Shown here: positions 16,360-24,713 of the stretch, piece by piece
Numbering within the stretch: the stretch's first letter is position 1
Layout of the letters: each line of letters begins with the position of its first letter
Source: Massilistercora timonensis
GTDB lineage: Bacteria; Bacillota; Clostridia; Lachnospirales; Lachnospiraceae
Assembly (NCBI RefSeq): GCF_900312975.1
Contig: NZ_LT990039.1
Location: 1,860,001 to 1,924,000 of the forward strand
Length of the DNA stretch: 64,000 nucleotides
Direction of reading: 5' to 3'
Notes under the pieces: model-generated
What the model was told of the DNA's origin: nothing
Seen by the model: the letters and a program-made list of their open reading frames with translations, nothing else
The model's database searches: none
Made by a program: the position numbers and the translations under genes

Positions 16360-18459
16360 ATGGATAATCAATTGGCACTGCTCACACTGTGCGGCTCTGT
16401 GATCGCGCTTCTGTTCGCGTTCAGCAGAGCGAAAAAAGTCCTGACCTTCCCACAGGGGACCGACCGGATGGCGAAGATCTCCGCTTCGATCCACAATGGG
16501 GCAATGGCGTACCTGAGACGGCAGTACAAGATCCTGATCGGGTTCTTCGCGGTAATGTTCGTGATCCTGGCAGCCATGGCAGCCTTCAATATGCTGACCT
16601 GGTTTGTACCCTTTGCCTTCGTGACAGGCGGATTTTTCTCAGGCCTGTCCGGATTCGTGGGAATGCAGATCGCTACAAGAGCCAACGCCCGGACGGCGGC
16701 GGCCTGCCAGAACAGTCTTAACAAGGGACTGAGGGTAGCCTTTTCCGCTGGTTCCGTTATGGGATTCACGGTAGTGGGCCTGGGACTTCTGGACATCTCT
16801 ATCTGGTACCTTCTGCTGCGGCTGGTATTCAAGCTGCCTCTGGAGGATATCACCAGTACGATGCTCACCTTTGGTATGGGCGCTTCTTCTATGGCGCTGT
16901 TCGCCCGTGTGGGCGGCGGGATCTACACCAAGGCCGCGGACGTAGGCGCGGACCTGGTAGGTAAGGTAGAAGCCGGGATCCCGGAGGATGACCCGAGAAA
17001 TCCGGCGGTCATCGCAGATAATGTAGGCGACAACGTAGGCGACGTGGCCGGTATGGGCGCGGACCTGTATGAGTCTTATGTAGGCTCCATCCTGTCCGCC
17101 TGCTCCCTGGGCGTGATCGCGTTCAATAAGATCGAATCCGTAGACCGGGTAAATGCAGTGGTGATCCCCATGATCCTGGCGGCCATCGGCGTGCTGGCGT
17201 CCATCCTGGGATCCCTTCTGGTGAAGACCGGAGAGAGCACCGATCAGATGACGCTTCTGAAAGCGCTACGCCGGGGCACCAACACCAGCGCCCTGATCAT
17301 CGCGGTAATTGCCTTCCCCATCGTGTGGTTTGTACTGGGGAAAGATTTCATCGGATTCTACTTTGCAATCCTGGGCGGCCTGCTGGCAGGCGTGCTGATC
17401 GGATTCTTCACGGAGTACTTTACATCGGATACTTATAAACCAACCCAGAACCTGGCGGCCAAGTCTGAGACCGGATCCGCCACGCTGATCATCGGCGGTC
17501 TGGGACTGGGTATGCTGTCCACAGCAGTGCCCATCATCATCATCGCCATCTGCGTTATGGCGGCGTACGCGTTCTCCGGCGGTTTCATCGAGACCACCAG
17601 AGGCCTCTACGGGATCGCCCTGGCGGCGGTAGGAATGCTGTCCACCTTGGGTATCACCCTGGCCACAGACGCTTACGGCCCCATCGCTGACAACGCAGGC
17701 GGTATCGCGGAGATGGCAGGACTGGAAGCGGAAGTCCGCAGAAGGACCGACGCGCTGGATTCTCTTGGAAATACAACGGCTGCAACCGGCAAGGGATTTG
17801 CCATCGGTTCCGCGGCCCTGACGGCTCTGGCTCTGATCGCCTCCTATGTGGAGAAGGTAGAACAGGTAGGCGGCAGCAGCGTGAACCTTGATATGAGCGT
17901 GATGAACCCCACCGTTCTGGTCGGGATCTTCATCGGCGCCTGCCTGCCCTTCGTATTCGCGGCTCTTACCATGGAGTCGGTAGGACGGGCGGCACAGAGT
18001 ATCGTGGTAGAAGTACGGCGGCAGTTCAAGGAGATCAAAGGCCTGATGGAAGGCGAGGCAGACGCGGATTATGAGACCTGCGTGGACATCTGTACCAAAG
18101 CCAGCCTTCATGAGATGATCACACCCACCCTGCTGGCCATCATCACTCCGGTCGTCACCGGACTGATCCTGGGCTACAACGGTGTGATCGGCCTTCTCAC
18201 CGGAGCTACAGCTACTGGTTTCCTGATGGCCATCTTCATGGCTAACTCAGGCGGCGCCTGGGACAATGCCAAGAAGTACATCGAGGGCGGCAAATACGGC
18301 GGCAAGGGAAGCGATTCCCACAAAGCGGCGGTTGTAGGCGACACGGTAGGCGATCCCTTCAAGGATACCTCCGGACCGTCCATCAACATTCTGATCAAGC
18401 TGCTGTCCATGGTATCCATCGTGTTCGCGGCTCTGGTAGTGAACTACCACGTTTTCTAA
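16360..18459 (+). CDS. hppA: K+-stimulated membrane pyrophosphatase (ion-pumping)
   Basis: The protein couples pyrophosphate hydrolysis to Na+ or H+ export. About 16 membrane segments lie in 699 residues. The substrate motif DVGADLVGKVE is at 194-204, followed by NVGDNVGDVAGMGADLYESY, and the C-terminal motifs GGAWDNAKKYIE and DTVGDPFKDTSGPS are intact. GNTTAATGKG (from 470) has Ala at the position that is Lys in K+-independent enzymes, so a K+-dependent type is indicated. Na+ versus H+ cannot be settled by eye. The ATG at 16360 follows GGAGGAGAGAG. Confidence 0.95.
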   Translation: MDNQLALLTLCGSVIALLFAFSRAKKVLTFPQGTDRMAKISASIHNGAMAYLRRQYKILIGFFAVMFVILAAMAAFNMLTWFVPFAFVTGGFFSGLSGFVGMQIATRANARTAAACQNSLNKGLRVAFSAGSVMGFTVVGLGLLDISIWYLLLRLVFKLPLEDITSTMLTFGMGASSMALFARVGGGIYTKAADVGADLVGKVEAGIPEDDPRNPAVIADNVGDNVGDVAGMGADLYESYVGSILSACSLGVIAFNKIESVDRVNAVVIPMILAAIGVLASILGSLLVKTGESTDQMTLLKALRRGTNTSALIIAVIAFPIVWFVLGKDFIGFYFAILGGLLAGVLIGFFTEYFTSDTYKPTQNLAAKSETGSATLIIGGLGLGMLSTAVPIIIIAICVMAAYAFSGGFIETTRGLYGIALAAVGMLSTLGITLATDAYGPIADNAGGIAEMAGLEAEVRRRTDALDSLGNTTAATGKGFAIGSAALTALALIASYVEKVEQVGGSSVNLDMSVMNPTVLVGIFIGACLPFVFAALTMESVGRAAQSIVVEVRRQFKEIKGLMEGEADADYETCVDICTKASLHEMITPTLLAIITPVVTGLILGYNGVIGLLTGATATGFLMAIFMANSGGAWDNAKKYIEGGKYGGKGSDSHKAAVVGDTVGDPFKDTSGPSINILIKLLSMVSIVFAALVVNYHVF

Positions 18460-18475
18460 ATAGTAACAGCAACGC

Positions 18476-18519
18476 TTCCTGCAGGGCAGTTCGGCCGGAC
18501 AGCTCTGCAGGAATTTTTT
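18476..18519 (+). terminator. Terminator after hppA
   Basis: TTCCTGCAG (18476-18484) pairs with CTGCAGGAA (18505-18513), followed by a run of T. Confidence 0.85.
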
Positions 18520-18576
18520 ATCCGGCAATAAAAACGGGGGATCGGGGCAAAGTAGACATAAGGAGGAGCAGAAAAA

Positions 18577-19557
18577 ATGTGTACTTGTATCACTTATGAA
18601 AACGGAGATTTTTACTTTGGAAGGAACCTGGATCTGGAGTCTTCCTTTGGGGAGAAGGTGGTGGTCACTCCCAGGAACCATCCCTTCCGCTGGCGGGAGA
18701 TGGAACGGGAAGAGGGATCGCATTTCGCCATGATCGGGATGGGAGCGGTGGCCGGGGATACCCCGCTCTACGCAGAGGCGGTAAACGAGAAAGGCCTTGC
18801 CATGGCGGGACTGAATTTCCCGGGAAATGCCTGCTACAGCCCCCGGGCAGAAGAGGGGCGATACAATGTGGCCACCTTCGAGCTGATCCCCTGGCTTCTG
18901 GGAACCTGCGCGTCTGTGTCACAGGCGGAGGAACTTCTTCATAAGGCCAATATCCGGGATACCGCCTTTGCACCCCAGATGCCGCCGGCGCCGTTGCACT
19001 GGATGATCGCCGACCAGGAGCGGTGCCTGGTGGCGGAGATGGTGGCAGAAGGGCTTAAGCTCTATGACAATCCGGCGGGGGTGCTGACCAACAATCCCCC
19101 CTTTCCCTACCATCAGATGAACCTGGCCAACTATCTCAATGTGACGGCGGCCCACCCGGGCAGCCGGTTCTCCGCCGGGCTGGATCTTGCGCCTTACGCG
19201 GAAGGCATGGGCGGCCTGGGGCTTCCGGGGGACGCGTCTTCCCCCTCCCGGTTTGTGAAGGCGGCTTTCCTGAAATGGAATTCCGCTGGGGAGAAGGAAG
19301 AAGGAGCCAATGTATCCCAGTTCTTCCACATCCTGGACAATGTGAGCATGGTGCGGGGAAGCGTGGTGACGGCTTCCGGAGCCTACGACATCACCACCTA
19401 CTCCTGCTGTGTGAACACCCGGACCGGAGTTTATTACTATAAGACTTACGATAACTCCCGGATCCGGGCGGTGGACCTTCACCGGGAAGATCTTGAGGGA
19501 AGCGCCCTGGCGGTGTATGAACTGGAGGACAAGCCGGAGATCCGGTATCAGAACTAA
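18577..19557 (+). CDS. Bile salt hydrolase (choloylglycine hydrolase family)
   Basis: An Ntn-hydrolase that cleaves glycine or taurine from conjugated bile acids. After Met removal the N-terminal Cys (MCTCITY, Cys2) is the nucleophile. Further active-site residues are visible: R16 and D19 in GRNLDL, N80 in GLNFPG, N173 in TNNPPF and R225 in SPSRF. The GGLGLPGD stretch near 212-219 is typical of Gram-positive bile salt hydrolases rather than penicillin V acylases. There is no signal peptide. AAGGAGGAG precedes the ATG. A GDSL esterase follows 15 bp downstream. Confidence 0.93.
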   Translation: MCTCITYENGDFYFGRNLDLESSFGEKVVVTPRNHPFRWREMEREEGSHFAMIGMGAVAGDTPLYAEAVNEKGLAMAGLNFPGNACYSPRAEEGRYNVATFELIPWLLGTCASVSQAEELLHKANIRDTAFAPQMPPAPLHWMIADQERCLVAEMVAEGLKLYDNPAGVLTNNPPFPYHQMNLANYLNVTAAHPGSRFSAGLDLAPYAEGMGGLGLPGDASSPSRFVKAAFLKWNSAGEKEEGANVSQFFHILDNVSMVRGSVVTASGAYDITTYSCCVNTRTGVYYYKTYDNSRIRAVDLHREDLEGSALAVYELEDKPEIRYQN

Positions 19558-19572
19558 GAGAGGACGAAGGAT

Positions 19573-20181
19573 ATGAAGCTGGTATTTATGGGGGACAGTA
19601 TCACCGACGCCTTCCACAAGCTGAACGTGGATGAGGCGGGGCTTGGGAACGGGTATGTGGCTCTGATCGCGGAGCGGTTAAAAGAGATGGGAAGAGCGGA
19701 TTTCGTCCGTAACTCCGGACACGACGGGTTCACCGTGTCGGGGCTGTTGCGGCTGTTCGAGTACGACTGCCTTCAGTTCCATCCGGACCTGGTGACGGTG
19801 CAGATCGGAAGCAACGACGCGGCAGTGTATATGAATACCGGGAAGACCCTGGAAGAACAGGGCTTCGGGGACAGCTACCGGAAGCTTCTCGGGCGGATCC
19901 GGGAGGAGACAGGGGCGAAGATCCTGTGCCTGGGCCCCTTTATCTTCCCCTATCCGCTGGAGTACGCCAACTGGATCCCGGTGATCCAGAGGATCGAGGA
20001 GCTGGAGCGGCAGATCGCGGCGGAAGAAGGGGCGGCGTTCCTGCCCCTCCATGACCGGCTGAATCAGGCGGCGAAGGAGCTGGGATATGAGGCCGTCACC
20101 GTGGACGGGACTCATCTTACCCGGGAAGGAGCGAAACGGATGGCAGAGGCCTGGCTTGAGGCGGCGGAAGGGATCTATTGA
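19573..20181 (+). CDS. SGNH/GDSL-family esterase
   Basis: This cytoplasmic (no signal peptide) 202-residue hydrolase has block I FMGDSITDAF with the catalytic Ser, block III IGSNDAAVY, and block V DGTHLT with the Asp-His pair. It resembles acyl or acetyl esterases of the lysophospholipase L1/rhamnogalacturonan acetylesterase type. The substrate is unknown. It is probably co-transcribed with the bile salt hydrolase. Confidence 0.88.
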   Translation: MKLVFMGDSITDAFHKLNVDEAGLGNGYVALIAERLKEMGRADFVRNSGHDGFTVSGLLRLFEYDCLQFHPDLVTVQIGSNDAAVYMNTGKTLEEQGFGDSYRKLLGRIREETGAKILCLGPFIFPYPLEYANWIPVIQRIEELERQIAAEEGAAFLPLHDRLNQAAKELGYEAVTVDGTHLTREGAKRMAEAWLEAAEGIY

Positions 20182-20244
20182 CAGGCCGGACGGCAGATGG
20201 TAAGGTTAGGACAGAAATCATTACGTGCATAGGAGGGAAAACAT

Positions 20245-20466
20245 ATGCCACATATCAGTGTAAAATTGTATCCGGGAAGAAGCCAGGAGATGAAGGAGAA
20301 TCTGGCCCACAAGCTGCAGGAGTGCCTGGCCAGCGAGTCCGGCTGTTGGAGCAACGACGATATCTCCGTCTCCTTCGAGGAGATCGGGCCGGATGGATTC
20401 GAGGAAACTGTGAAAAAGGCCATGAAGCCGGAGGAGATGATCCTGACCTCCAAGTTTGTTCACTAG
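20245..20466 (+). CDS. 4-oxalocrotonate tautomerase-like protein
   Basis: A 73-residue tautomerase-superfamily protein with the required Pro directly after Met (MPHISVKLYPGRS), the catalytic base of this family once Met is removed. AGGAGGGAAAAC precedes the ATG. The natural substrate is unknown; the family is small and promiscuous. Its position after an esterase suggests a shared operon. Confidence 0.82.
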   Translation: MPHISVKLYPGRSQEMKENLAHKLQECLASESGCWSNDDISVSFEEIGPDGFEETVKKAMKPEEMILTSKFVH

Positions 20467-20479
20467 GGAAACAGGAGAG

Positions 20480-21013
20480 ATGAAGCGAAAAGCAGAGGAA
20501 TACTTCTTTTATTTTATGCTTTATTCTGTGATCGGCTGGATCTATGAAGTATTCCTGGAAGTGGTGGTGTACCGCTGGGGATTCTCCAACCGGGGAGCGC
20601 TTTTTGGCCCTTACTGTATCATTTACGGAGTGGGGGCGCTGATCCTGATCTTCTCCCTTAGCGGCCTCAAGAGACAGCGGATCACAGTGGGGAAGCTTAA
20701 CATCACGCCGCTTCTGGTGTTCCTGGGGATCGTGGTGATCACCACGGTGGTGGAGCTGATCGGAAGTTATATCATGGAGGCGGCCACCGGGGAATGGATG
20801 TGGGATTACCGGAGATTCGCCTTTAATTTCCAGGGGCGGATCGCGCTGAACCCCAGTATCCGGTTCGGCATCGGAGGAATGGTTTTCCTCTATGTGCTGC
20901 AGCCGTTGTTTGAGCGGCTGGCAGGGAAAATGAAGCCCAGGACATTTGACATTGTGACCGGGATCCTGGCGGCAGTGTTCCTGGTGGATGTAGTAGTATT
21001 CTTTTTGAAATGA
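20480..21013 (+). CDS. Putative ABC transporter permease, CmpB-like (PF06541 type)
   Basis: A 177-residue membrane protein with about five hydrophobic segments. The beginning YFFYFMLYSVIGWIYEVFLE and the pattern NRGALFGPYCIIYGVGA are characteristic of the 'putative ABC-transporter type IV' family common in Clostridia. No ATPase gene accompanies it, so transport is unproven. I chose the ATG at 20480 over the TTG at 20456, which lies inside the preceding gene. A terminator follows. Confidence 0.82.
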   Translation: MKRKAEEYFFYFMLYSVIGWIYEVFLEVVVYRWGFSNRGALFGPYCIIYGVGALILIFSLSGLKRQRITVGKLNITPLLVFLGIVVITTVVELIGSYIMEAATGEWMWDYRRFAFNFQGRIALNPSIRFGIGGMVFLYVLQPLFERLAGKMKPRTFDIVTGILAAVFLVDVVVFFLK

Positions 21014-21015
21014 AT

Positions 21016-21050
21016 GAAGAGGCCGGTGGAGCAGATTTCCGCCGGTCTTC
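21016..21050 (+). terminator. Terminator after the CmpB-like gene
   Basis: GGCCGGTGGA (21021-21030) pairs with TCCGCCGGTC (21038-21047) and the flanking AAGA/TCTT extends the stem, followed by TTCTTG. Confidence 0.65.
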
Positions 21051-21113
21051 TTGCTTGTAATATCAGCGACAGGCAGAGAAAAGATGAAAAAGCTGGCATT
21101 TTGTTAAAAAGGA

Positions 21114-21163
21114 TTGACTTCTCTTTTTATTGATGATACTATGATGATATCAAAATGATATCA
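21114..21163 (+). promoter_or_regulatory. Promoter with paired TGATATCA operators for the SPFH-Arc operon
   Basis: TTGACT (21114-21119) and TACTAT (21137-21142) are 17 bp apart. Two copies of the palindrome TGATATCA start at 21145 and 21156, 11 bp apart (one helical turn), directly after the -10 where a repressor would block initiation. The operon's second gene encodes an Arc/MetJ-type ribbon-helix-helix protein, and such proteins bind paired short palindromes. Binding by that product is an inference. Confidence 0.6.
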
Positions 21164-21188
21164 GATTCGCAGAGGGAGGAGAATCAAT

Positions 21189-22178
21189 ATGAAGAAAGAA
21201 CAAGTACAAGAGAGAATCTTACATCCGGCCAACGGCTACCTGATGCTCCTTTTAGGGATATTACTTCTGATCGCAGGGATCGGAGGAGGAGTCGCAGGAT
21301 CCGTGATCGGCGGCATGGAGGAAAATGGAGCCCTGATCGCCATCAGCGTTACCGCCTGTGTTATCCTGGTCATTGCAGGTGTGATCCTGTTGTGCGGGCT
21401 GAAGGTGCTGAACCCCAACGAAGCTTATGTGCTGACTCTGTTTGGTAACTATTACGGAACCATCAAAAAGGAAGGCTTCTTCTGGGTGAATCCCTTCTGT
21501 TCCGCCATTAATCCTACCGTCAAAGCAGTGCCGGTGGCGACCGGAAGCGTGGAAGGACGCCTTACCACCGCAGGCGTATCTGCCGGCGGGAAGAAAGTGT
21601 CCCTGCGGATGATGACCCTGGACAACAAGAAGCAGAAGGTCAACGATCTGCTGGGTAATCCGGTGGAGATCGGAGCCGTAGTGATCTGGCGGGTAGTGGA
21701 TCCTACCAAGGCAGTGATCAACGTGGAAAATTATAAGAACTATCTGTCCATTCAGTGTGACGCCATCATTCGGAATACGGCCAGACAGTATCCCTACGAT
21801 ACCAACGAGGGCGGCGACGAAAAATCCCTGCGGGGCAGCAGCCAGGAGATCGCGGATATCATGAGCCAGGAGCTGCAGAAGAAGACGGAAGACGCCGGCA
21901 TCCAGATCGAGGAAGTGCGGATCACCCACCTTGCCTATGCGCCGGAGATCGCATCCGCCATGCTGCAGCGGCAGCAGGCGGCCGCCATCATCGACGCCCG
22001 GCAGAAGATCGTGGAAGGCGCTGTGGGCATGGTGGAGATGGCGCTTCACAAATTAAATGAAAATGATATCGTAGATCTGGACGAAGAGCGCAAAGCCGCC
22101 ATGGTCAGCAACCTTCTGGTAGTGCTGTGCGGCAATAAAGAAGCGCAGCCCATCGTCAACAGCGGAAGCCTGTACTAA
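21189..22178 (+). CDS. SPFH-domain (stomatin/prohibitin-like) membrane protein
   Basis: A 329-residue protein with two N-terminal membrane segments (about residues 18-40 and 48-70), then an SPFH domain opening [20 protein letters not shown], and a helical flotillin-type C-terminal part ([20 protein letters not shown]). Such proteins form membrane scaffolds or microdomains. AGGGAGGAG precedes the ATG. The next gene is an Arc-like regulator, a pairing that appears common in Lachnospiraceae. Confidence 0.9.
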   Translation: MKKEQVQERILHPANGYLMLLLGILLLIAGIGGGVAGSVIGGMEENGALIAISVTACVILVIAGVILLCGLKVLNPNEAYVLTLFGNYYGTIKKEGFFWVNPFCSAINPTVKAVPVATGSVEGRLTTAGVSAGGKKVSLRMMTLDNKKQKVNDLLGNPVEIGAVVIWRVVDPTKAVINVENYKNYLSIQCDAIIRNTARQYPYDTNEGGDEKSLRGSSQEIADIMSQELQKKTEDAGIQIEEVRITHLAYAPEIASAMLQRQQAAAIIDARQKIVEGAVGMVEMALHKLNENDIVDLDEERKAAMVSNLLVVLCGNKEAQPIVNSGSLY

Positions 22179-22252
22179 GAAAGAGGGTCTTGAATAAGAG
22201 GCGGGGAAACCGTAAGATAGAAAGTATAAAACGGAAACGGAAGGGGGACTTT

Positions 22253-22447
22253 GTGGAAATGGAAGAAAAGAATACCGACAAATCCAAAGCCAAAAAACAA
22301 GTGCCCCTTCGTCTGTCAAAAAAACTGTACGACGAGATCGCCCAGTGGGCGGAGGATGATTTCCGCTCCATGAACGGACAGATCGAATACCTGCTGACGG
22401 AGTGTGTGAAACACCGGAAAGGGAAGAAAGATTTGCAGGAGGAGTAA
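22253..22447 (+). CDS. Arc-family ribbon-helix-helix DNA-binding protein
   Basis: A small basic protein with the RHH pattern VPLRLSKKLYDEIAQWAEDD followed by FRSMNGQIEYLLTECV. I use the GTG at 22253, 5 bp after AAGGGGG; the ATG at 22259 is nearly as good. The longer TTG start at 22190 would add a poorly folded basic stretch. It follows the SPFH gene by 74 bp and probably regulates that operon through the operators at 21145-21163. Confidence 0.8.
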   Translation: MEMEEKNTDKSKAKKQVPLRLSKKLYDEIAQWAEDDFRSMNGQIEYLLTECVKHRKGKKDLQEE

Positions 22448-22519
22448 GGAGATCTCCTCAAAAATCGTAAAGAGAAAAGAAATAGTAGAGGATTAAACAA
22501 GAACAGACCATGTGGAAAA

Positions 22520-22543
22520 GTCGGCCGGGAGGCCGGCTTTTTT
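22520..22543 (+). terminator. Terminator after the Arc-like gene
   Basis: GTCGGCC, a GGGA loop and GGCCGGC form a 7-bp stem followed by TTTTTT. Confidence 0.88.
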
Positions 22544-22633
22544 GCTTTGCCAAATGAGAGAAAGATTATGGAAAGAAGGGTTGCGGAGGAGAGGAGGATG
22601 TAGAATAATAGATGGTAAAAGAAGGTAGTTTTA

Positions 22634-23569
22634 TTATATGCGATATCGGGTTATATTTTTCCAGTTGTCAGGGAATCCCATTAGTTTTAGAAGAAACGAT
22701 TCCGTAATTTGAGGACTGCGTTTTATATACTTTTTGATTATGCGGATTAATGTACGTTTAAATTTCAGAAAATCCTGTTTAGGAAGAAGATAACGAAAAG
22801 CAATCACTAACCCAAATAAGTCTCGTTTCCCGAAAAGGAACTGGTTCCCTTTTTTCGCTATGTTCAGTTTGTGATGGAGAGGTGTGTCAGGAAAATCAAT
22901 TTGAATCCGAAAAGAATAAAGACGTTCGTTATGGGCACATACATTTCGAAATAGAGTGAGGATTTTTAGATACCGTTCCAGGTTCTTTTCGTTTACACGG
23001 GGAAATTCTTTGCTGATATTACTTTGCAGATGAGAGGGGAGAAGAGCATAGAATTTGGAAATTTGTCCAAAGGTAAGAGTGTTTATCAGTACCCATAAAG
23101 GAACATTATGATATAGCTTTCGCTGATGGACAACATAATTATGGTCGGTGCTTTTGTTTGCCTGATAGGATAGTAGCTGGATTAAATGTTTGATATCAGT
23201 GGCATTCTTTTTTGTGTTATTATAATTTTGGGGATTAAGGAAGGCGTTTTGCTGTTCGCCATGGAGATTACAAAAGTGATAGGAAACAAGTTGACGGATC
23301 CGGCATTCTACTTTGCACAAATATTTGAAAACAAGTTCACGTAGAGAAGTGTCGAATTGATATAGGGAATAAATATCTTCGAAAGAAGTGTTGCTTTTGT
23401 AGATACGTGTCATTGGATCGATGAATGGAGTTTTATACCCTCCGATCAGAGAAAAGTAACCGATATTTTTAAGAATTTCCTTTGCGACCTCTCGGTCATG
23501 GATCAGAAGTTTCTTTTCGTCTTGTAGTTTGTCGAGTTGTTGATCATATGTGAGAAAAGGTTTGGGCAA
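22634..23569 (-). CDS. Abi_2 (AbiD/AbiF-like) abortive-infection HEPN protein
   Basis: The 311-residue protein matches the Abi_2 family: N-terminal KPFLTYDQQLDKL and NIGYFSLIGGYKTPF, the central VPLWVLINTLTFGQISKFY, and the HEPN ribonuclease-type motif R208-NVCA-H213-N214 in FRNVCAHNERLY. The start is TTG at 23569, 7 bp after AAGGAGG. Codon use is far more AT-rich than in the neighbouring core genes, which suggests transfer. A promoter, short structured RNA and terminator lie directly upstream (23596-23697), so expression probably depends on read-through. The inferred role is phage-triggered RNA cleavage. Confidence 0.88.
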   Translation of the reverse strand: MPKPFLTYDQQLDKLQDEKKLLIHDREVAKEILKNIGYFSLIGGYKTPFIDPMTRIYKSNTSFEDIYSLYQFDTSLRELVFKYLCKVECRIRQLVSYHFCNLHGEQQNAFLNPQNYNNTKKNATDIKHLIQLLSYQANKSTDHNYVVHQRKLYHNVPLWVLINTLTFGQISKFYALLPSHLQSNISKEFPRVNEKNLERYLKILTLFRNVCAHNERLYSFRIQIDFPDTPLHHKLNIAKKGNQFLFGKRDLFGLVIAFRYLLPKQDFLKFKRTLIRIIKKYIKRSPQITESFLLKLMGFPDNWKNITRYRI

Positions 23570-23595
23570 GGGCTGGCCTCCTTTCTATTTGGTGT

Positions 23596-23662
23596 AAAAA
23601 AGGAGGGCCCGCAGGTCCTCCCCCGGTCTCAGTCCTCTCAAGTATCTGAAACCTGATCACTT
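23596..23662 (-). ncRNA. Short structured RNA upstream of the Abi_2 gene (predicted)
   Basis: On the minus strand a strong promoter is followed by about 67 nt ending in an intrinsic terminator (GGAGG paired with CCTCC around a GC-rich loop, then TTTTTT at 23601-23596). The 5' part forms a hairpin: AAGTGATC (23662-23655) and GATACTT (23646-23640) with loop AGGTTTCA. Seven loop bases GGTTTCA can pair with TGAGACC (23631-23625) further 3', giving an H-type pseudoknot (one G-U pair). The layout promoter-RNA-terminator-toxin is that of RNA antitoxin systems. Confidence 0.65.
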
Positions 23663-23668
23663 AGACAA

Positions 23669-23697
23669 AGTCTAGCATGAGTGTTTCTAAAAGTCAA
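23669..23697 (-). promoter_or_regulatory. Promoter of the Abi_2-linked RNA
   Basis: On the minus strand TTGACT (23697-23692) and TAGACT (23674-23669) are separated by exactly 17 bp; predicted start near 23662. Confidence 0.7.
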
Positions 23698-23786
23698 TGA
23701 CTTTTGATGAACAGACAGCTTAGAAAATTTTGTCTCTTGGCTATTTTATATTAGAATAAGAAAAAATATACGAAGGTGAAACAAAC

Positions 23787-24272
23787 ATGAGATTATTTAT
23801 TGCGATCCCATTGTCGGAGGAAATGAAGAAAGCGCTGGTAACCTGTATGCACGACCTGAAGAAGCAGGGGGTGGAAGGGAACTATGTGCCGGCCCAGAAC
23901 CTGCACCTGACGCAGGCCTTCATCGGGGAGTACGATGACCCGGAGAAGGTGAAGGAGGTTCTGCGAAGCGTGCCGATGCCGCCCTTCCGGATGAGCCTGT
24001 CGGAGAAAGGGAATTTTGGCAATCTCCTGTGGGCGGGAGTAAAAGGGAATCAAAAGCTGAAAACTTATGTAAAGGATCTGCGGGCGGCGCTGAAAGGGGC
24101 GGGGATTCCCTTCGAGGATGATAAATTTACGCCTCATATCACCCTGGTGCGGAAGGCGGCGTCGAAGAAGCCCTACCAGGTACATTTGCCAAAGGCAGAG
24201 ATGACAGTGAAGCATGCGGTGCTGATGAAGTCGGAGCAAAAGAACGGGAAAGTAAGTTATCGGGAGATGTAA
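23787..24272 (+). CDS. thpR: RNA 2',3'-cyclic phosphodiesterase (ThpR/LigT, 2H family)
   Basis: A 161-residue 2H phosphoesterase with both H-x-(T/S)-x motifs: HLTQAFIGE near residue 40 and HITLVRKA near 115. The start MRLFIAIPLSEEMKKAL is typical. It hydrolyses 2',3'-cyclic phosphate ends of RNA in vitro in homologues; the cellular role is unclear. It begins a run of three core-like genes between the Abi_2 locus and the AT-rich island. Confidence 0.9.
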   Translation: MRLFIAIPLSEEMKKALVTCMHDLKKQGVEGNYVPAQNLHLTQAFIGEYDDPEKVKEVLRSVPMPPFRMSLSEKGNFGNLLWAGVKGNQKLKTYVKDLRAALKGAGIPFEDDKFTPHITLVRKAASKKPYQVHLPKAEMTVKHAVLMKSEQKNGKVSYREM

Positions 24273-24302
24273 ACCGGCCTGCTGTCTAGGAGGGGGATGA
24301 AA

Positions 24303-24692
24303 ATGAGAGAAGAGATTTTCCAGTATGTGAAAAAGAAATATAAAGTGGAACCGGATTATCCATTTTCCACGGCGCCCACTTATCCGGTGCTGCGGCATAA
24401 GGATAACCGGAAGTGGTTTGCCCTGATCATGGATATCCCGAGGGAAAAGCTGGGGCTGGAGGGCAGCGAGCACGTGGACATCATGAATGTGAAGCTGGGG
24501 GATCCCATGTTAGTGGATATGATCGTCCGGCAGCCGGGGTATTTCTACGGGTATCACATTACCAGAAGCAACTGGATCTCCATTCTCCTGGACGGGACGG
24601 TGCCGTTTGAGGAGATCTGTCAGTGGATCGATGAGAGTTATGCAGTGACGGCTTCCAGGAAGAAGGGGAAGAGGCGGAAATCCCAGGAATAG
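24303..24692 (+). CDS. MmcQ/YjbR-family protein
   Basis: A 129-residue CyaY-fold-like protein of the MmcQ/YjbR family, recognised by EEIFQYVKKKYKVEPDYPF, DNRKWFALIMDIPR and the ending SWISILLDGTVPFEEICQWI. I use the ATG at 24303, 6 bp after AGGAGGGGG; the ATG at 24297 abuts the site. Members are proposed DNA-binding proteins, with no firm role. The C-terminal tail is very basic. Confidence 0.88.
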   Translation: MREEIFQYVKKKYKVEPDYPFSTAPTYPVLRHKDNRKWFALIMDIPREKLGLEGSEHVDIMNVKLGDPMLVDMIVRQPGYFYGYHITRSNWISILLDGTVPFEEICQWIDESYAVTASRKKGKRRKSQE

Positions 24693-24713
24693 AGTACGCG
24701 CGGGAGGCGGAGT

